A stretch of 64,000 nucleotides of DNA from Gammaproteobacteria bacterium. Lineage in GTDB: Bacteria > Pseudomonadota > Gammaproteobacteria > Pseudomonadales > Moraxellaceae. The position numbers were made by a program, and so were the translations under genes. The DNA lies in contig JAGWUI010000002.1 of NCBI GenBank assembly GCA_028868515.1, forward strand, positions 62,001-126,000, read 5' to 3'. Shown piece after piece: positions 62,548-64,000 of the stretch. The notes under the pieces were generated by a model. It searched no databases, was not told the origin of the DNA, and worked only from the letters and a program-made list of their open reading frames with translations. Position 1 is the stretch's first letter; each line of letters starts with the position of its first letter.

Positions 62548-64000
62548 ATGTTAAAGTCATTCAATTTATCTGAATGGGCAGTGAAACATCAGACTTTTGT
62601 GATGTTTCTCATGATCATTGCAATGATTGGCGGCGGCATGGCATTTAACGGGCTAGGTCGTTCAGAGGATCCGCAATTTACTGTGCCTGCAATGTCGATT
62701 TTGATGACTTGGCCGGGTGCGACCGCAGAGCAAGTACAAGAGCAAGTCATTAATCGCTTGGAGAATAAACTCAAAGAATTAGATCATGTCAAAGCAATCC
62801 AGTCATTTAGCCGACAAGGCTATGGTGGTCTGATTCTGGAAATGCAGGGCGGTCAAAGCGATGAGCAATTACGTGAAGCGTGGTATCAGGCTCGTAAAAA
62901 AGTTAATGATATTCGTAGTGAATTTCCAGCAGGTGTCACAGACCCGATTTATAACGATGAATATTCTGATATTTATTCGGTACTTTATGCTGTTCAATCG
63001 AAAGATATGAGCTATTCAGAACTATTAACCTATTCTGAAAAAATTAAACTCAAGTTGCAAGGTGTTCCAAACGCTAAAAAAGTCGATATTTTTGGCAAGC
63101 AAAAAGAGCAAATATTTGTTGAATTTTCCAGTAAAAAACTTGCTGGTTTAGGCATTTCACCAAGCGCCATCCTGAATGCACTTGCTGCACAGAATACCAT
63201 TACACCATCAGGTGCTTTTGATACCAAAAACGACAAAGTGTTTGTTCGTATTAGTAATTCTTTCAAGAATCAAACTGATGTAGGCAATACTCCGATACGT
63301 TCGGGTAATACCGTTCTACGTCTACGAGATGTCGCGACAATACGTCATGGTTATCAAGATCCTCCTGATTATCAGGCTCGCTTTAATGCACAGCCTGCTT
63401 TAGTGATCGGTCTGACGATGCAGCCTGGTGGGAACGTTCTGACTTTTAGTAAGGATCTCGAAGATAAAGTTGCTGAGCTACAAAAAGAGCTTCCTGTTGG
63501 TTTGACTATGACCAAGTTTGCTGACCAGCCAAAAGTGGTTAAACAATCGATTTGGGAGTTTGAAAAGAGCTTTCTAGAAGCGCTTGTCATTGTTCTCGTC
63601 ATTTCATTTATTGCACTGGGATTTAGATCAGGTCTTGTTGTTGCGACCAGTATTCCTTTAGTGCTTGCGATCGTTGCGGTCATTATGAAGTCTAATGGCT
63701 GGGACTTAGATCGAGTCACCTTGGGTGCATTGATTATTTCGTTAGGACTTTTAGTTGATGACGCCATCATTGCCGTAGAAATGATGCAGGTGAAGATGGA
63801 GGCAGGATGGGATCGGATTCGATCAGCTTCTTTTGCTTATACATCGACTGCTTTCCCGATGCTGACTGGAACTTTGATCACCGTTGCAGGCTTTATGCCT
63901 GTTGGCTTGGCGAAATCAGATGCGGGCAAATATGCGAGTGGAATCTTCTGGGTTTTGGGTACTGCTTTGATTGTTTCATGGATTGTCGCGGTTATTTTTA
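62548..64000 (+). CDS. RND-family efflux pump (5' part; cut by window end)
   Basis: The inner-membrane proton-driven pump, of which the first 484 or so residues are visible. ATG 62548 has AAGGA 10 nt upstream. N-terminal MLKSFNLSEWAVKHQTFVMF; first membrane helix (LMIIAMIGGGMAFNGLG); porter domain with SEDPQFTVPAMSILMTWPGA and TAEQVQEQVINRLENKL; the second helix block (FLEALVIVLVISFIALGFRS); and the proton-relay helix ISLGLLVDDAIIAVEMMQVK with the Asp pair. The opening GRSEDPQF resembles HAE1-type pumps of the MdtB/TriC sort rather than CzcA metal pumps. Frame open to the window edge. Confidence 0.93.
   Translation, partial: MLKSFNLSEWAVKHQTFVMFLMIIAMIGGGMAFNGLGRSEDPQFTVPAMSILMTWPGATAEQVQEQVINRLENKLKELDHVKAIQSFSRQGYGGLILEMQGGQSDEQLREAWYQARKKVNDIRSEFPAGVTDPIYNDEYSDIYSVLYAVQSKDMSYSELLTYSEKIKLKLQGVPNAKKVDIFGKQKEQIFVEFSSKKLAGLGISPSAILNALAAQNTITPSGAFDTKNDKVFVRISNSFKNQTDVGNTPIRSGNTVLRLRDVATIRHGYQDPPDYQARFNAQPALVIGLTMQPGGNVLTFSKDLEDKVAELQKELPVGLTMTKFADQPKVVKQSIWEFEKSFLEALVIVLVISFIALGFRSGLVVATSIPLVLAIVAVIMKSNGWDLDRVTLGALIISLGLLVDDAIIAVEMMQVKMEAGWDRIRSASFAYTSTAFPMLTGTLITVAGFMPVGLAKSDAGKYASGIFWVLGTALIVSWIVAVIF

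Overview
The window looks like chromosome of a mesophilic gammaproteobacterium of the order Pseudomonadales, most probably family Moraxellaceae (Acinetobacter or a close relative). The reasons are the moderate A+T content, the gene order ispE-lolB-TPR protein with a divergent hemA, an adjacent FimW/FimX-type pair for surface motility, a NadM-Nudix fusion, and a Kdo hydroxylase. Most of the window is core housekeeping DNA. No tRNA, rRNA, CRISPR array or intact insertion sequence was seen. The one RNA gene is a clear 6S RNA with its promoter.

Layout. 1-9.9 kb: ispE (cut by the window edge), lolB and a TPR protein on the minus strand; hemA and yceI on plus; fpr on minus; then trmO, an orphan GspE/PilB-type ATPase and nadM-nudix on plus. 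10-14.1 kb: fimW and fimX, two cyclic-di-GMP effector genes. 14.5-22.7 kb: hslR, a yrfG-type nucleotidase, cysQ, a phosphatase-like gene, aroG, a TauE exporter, lpxB-rnhB and an unusual matrixin-like protease. 22.8-32.6 kb: lon, the conserved fau (ygfA)-6S RNA-zapA-coiled-coil unit, and the divergent ygfB-pepP-ubiH-ubiI operon. 32.8-36.6 kb: a SutA-like acidic protein and rsmI / lpoA-like / yraN / dolP, the enterobacterial yraL-yraP order without diaA. 36.6-40.5 kb: hydrolases, a gene interrupted by an in-frame TGA, Kdo hydroxylase and a His/Asp-rich exported protein. 40.7-49.6 kb: mltF, greB, sodB, a 2-Cys peroxiredoxin, a Nif3-family protein, a DegS/AlgW protease, a GST, an HSL-type esterase and rluA. 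49.8-53.7 kb: rapA, an orphan gene, then a decayed REP-associated transposase with REP-like hairpins.

53.7-64 kb is the most accessory-looking part. A histidine-box membrane hydroxylase and a DUF2804 protein are followed by two tandem paralogous AraC-type regulators on minus. Divergent from these is a tightly coupled operon: an RhlB-like glycosyltransferase, an outer-membrane factor lipoprotein, a periplasmic adaptor and an RND pump (cut by the window end). The 4-nt and 1-nt overlaps suggest co-translation. My main hypothesis is a make-and-export module for a glycosylated, perhaps lipidic, compound under control of the two AraC proteins. This is inference.

Many starts were moved from the longest possible ORF to an internal ATG or GTG on the basis of family N-termini or Shine-Dalgarno (SD) sequences; each such entry says so.
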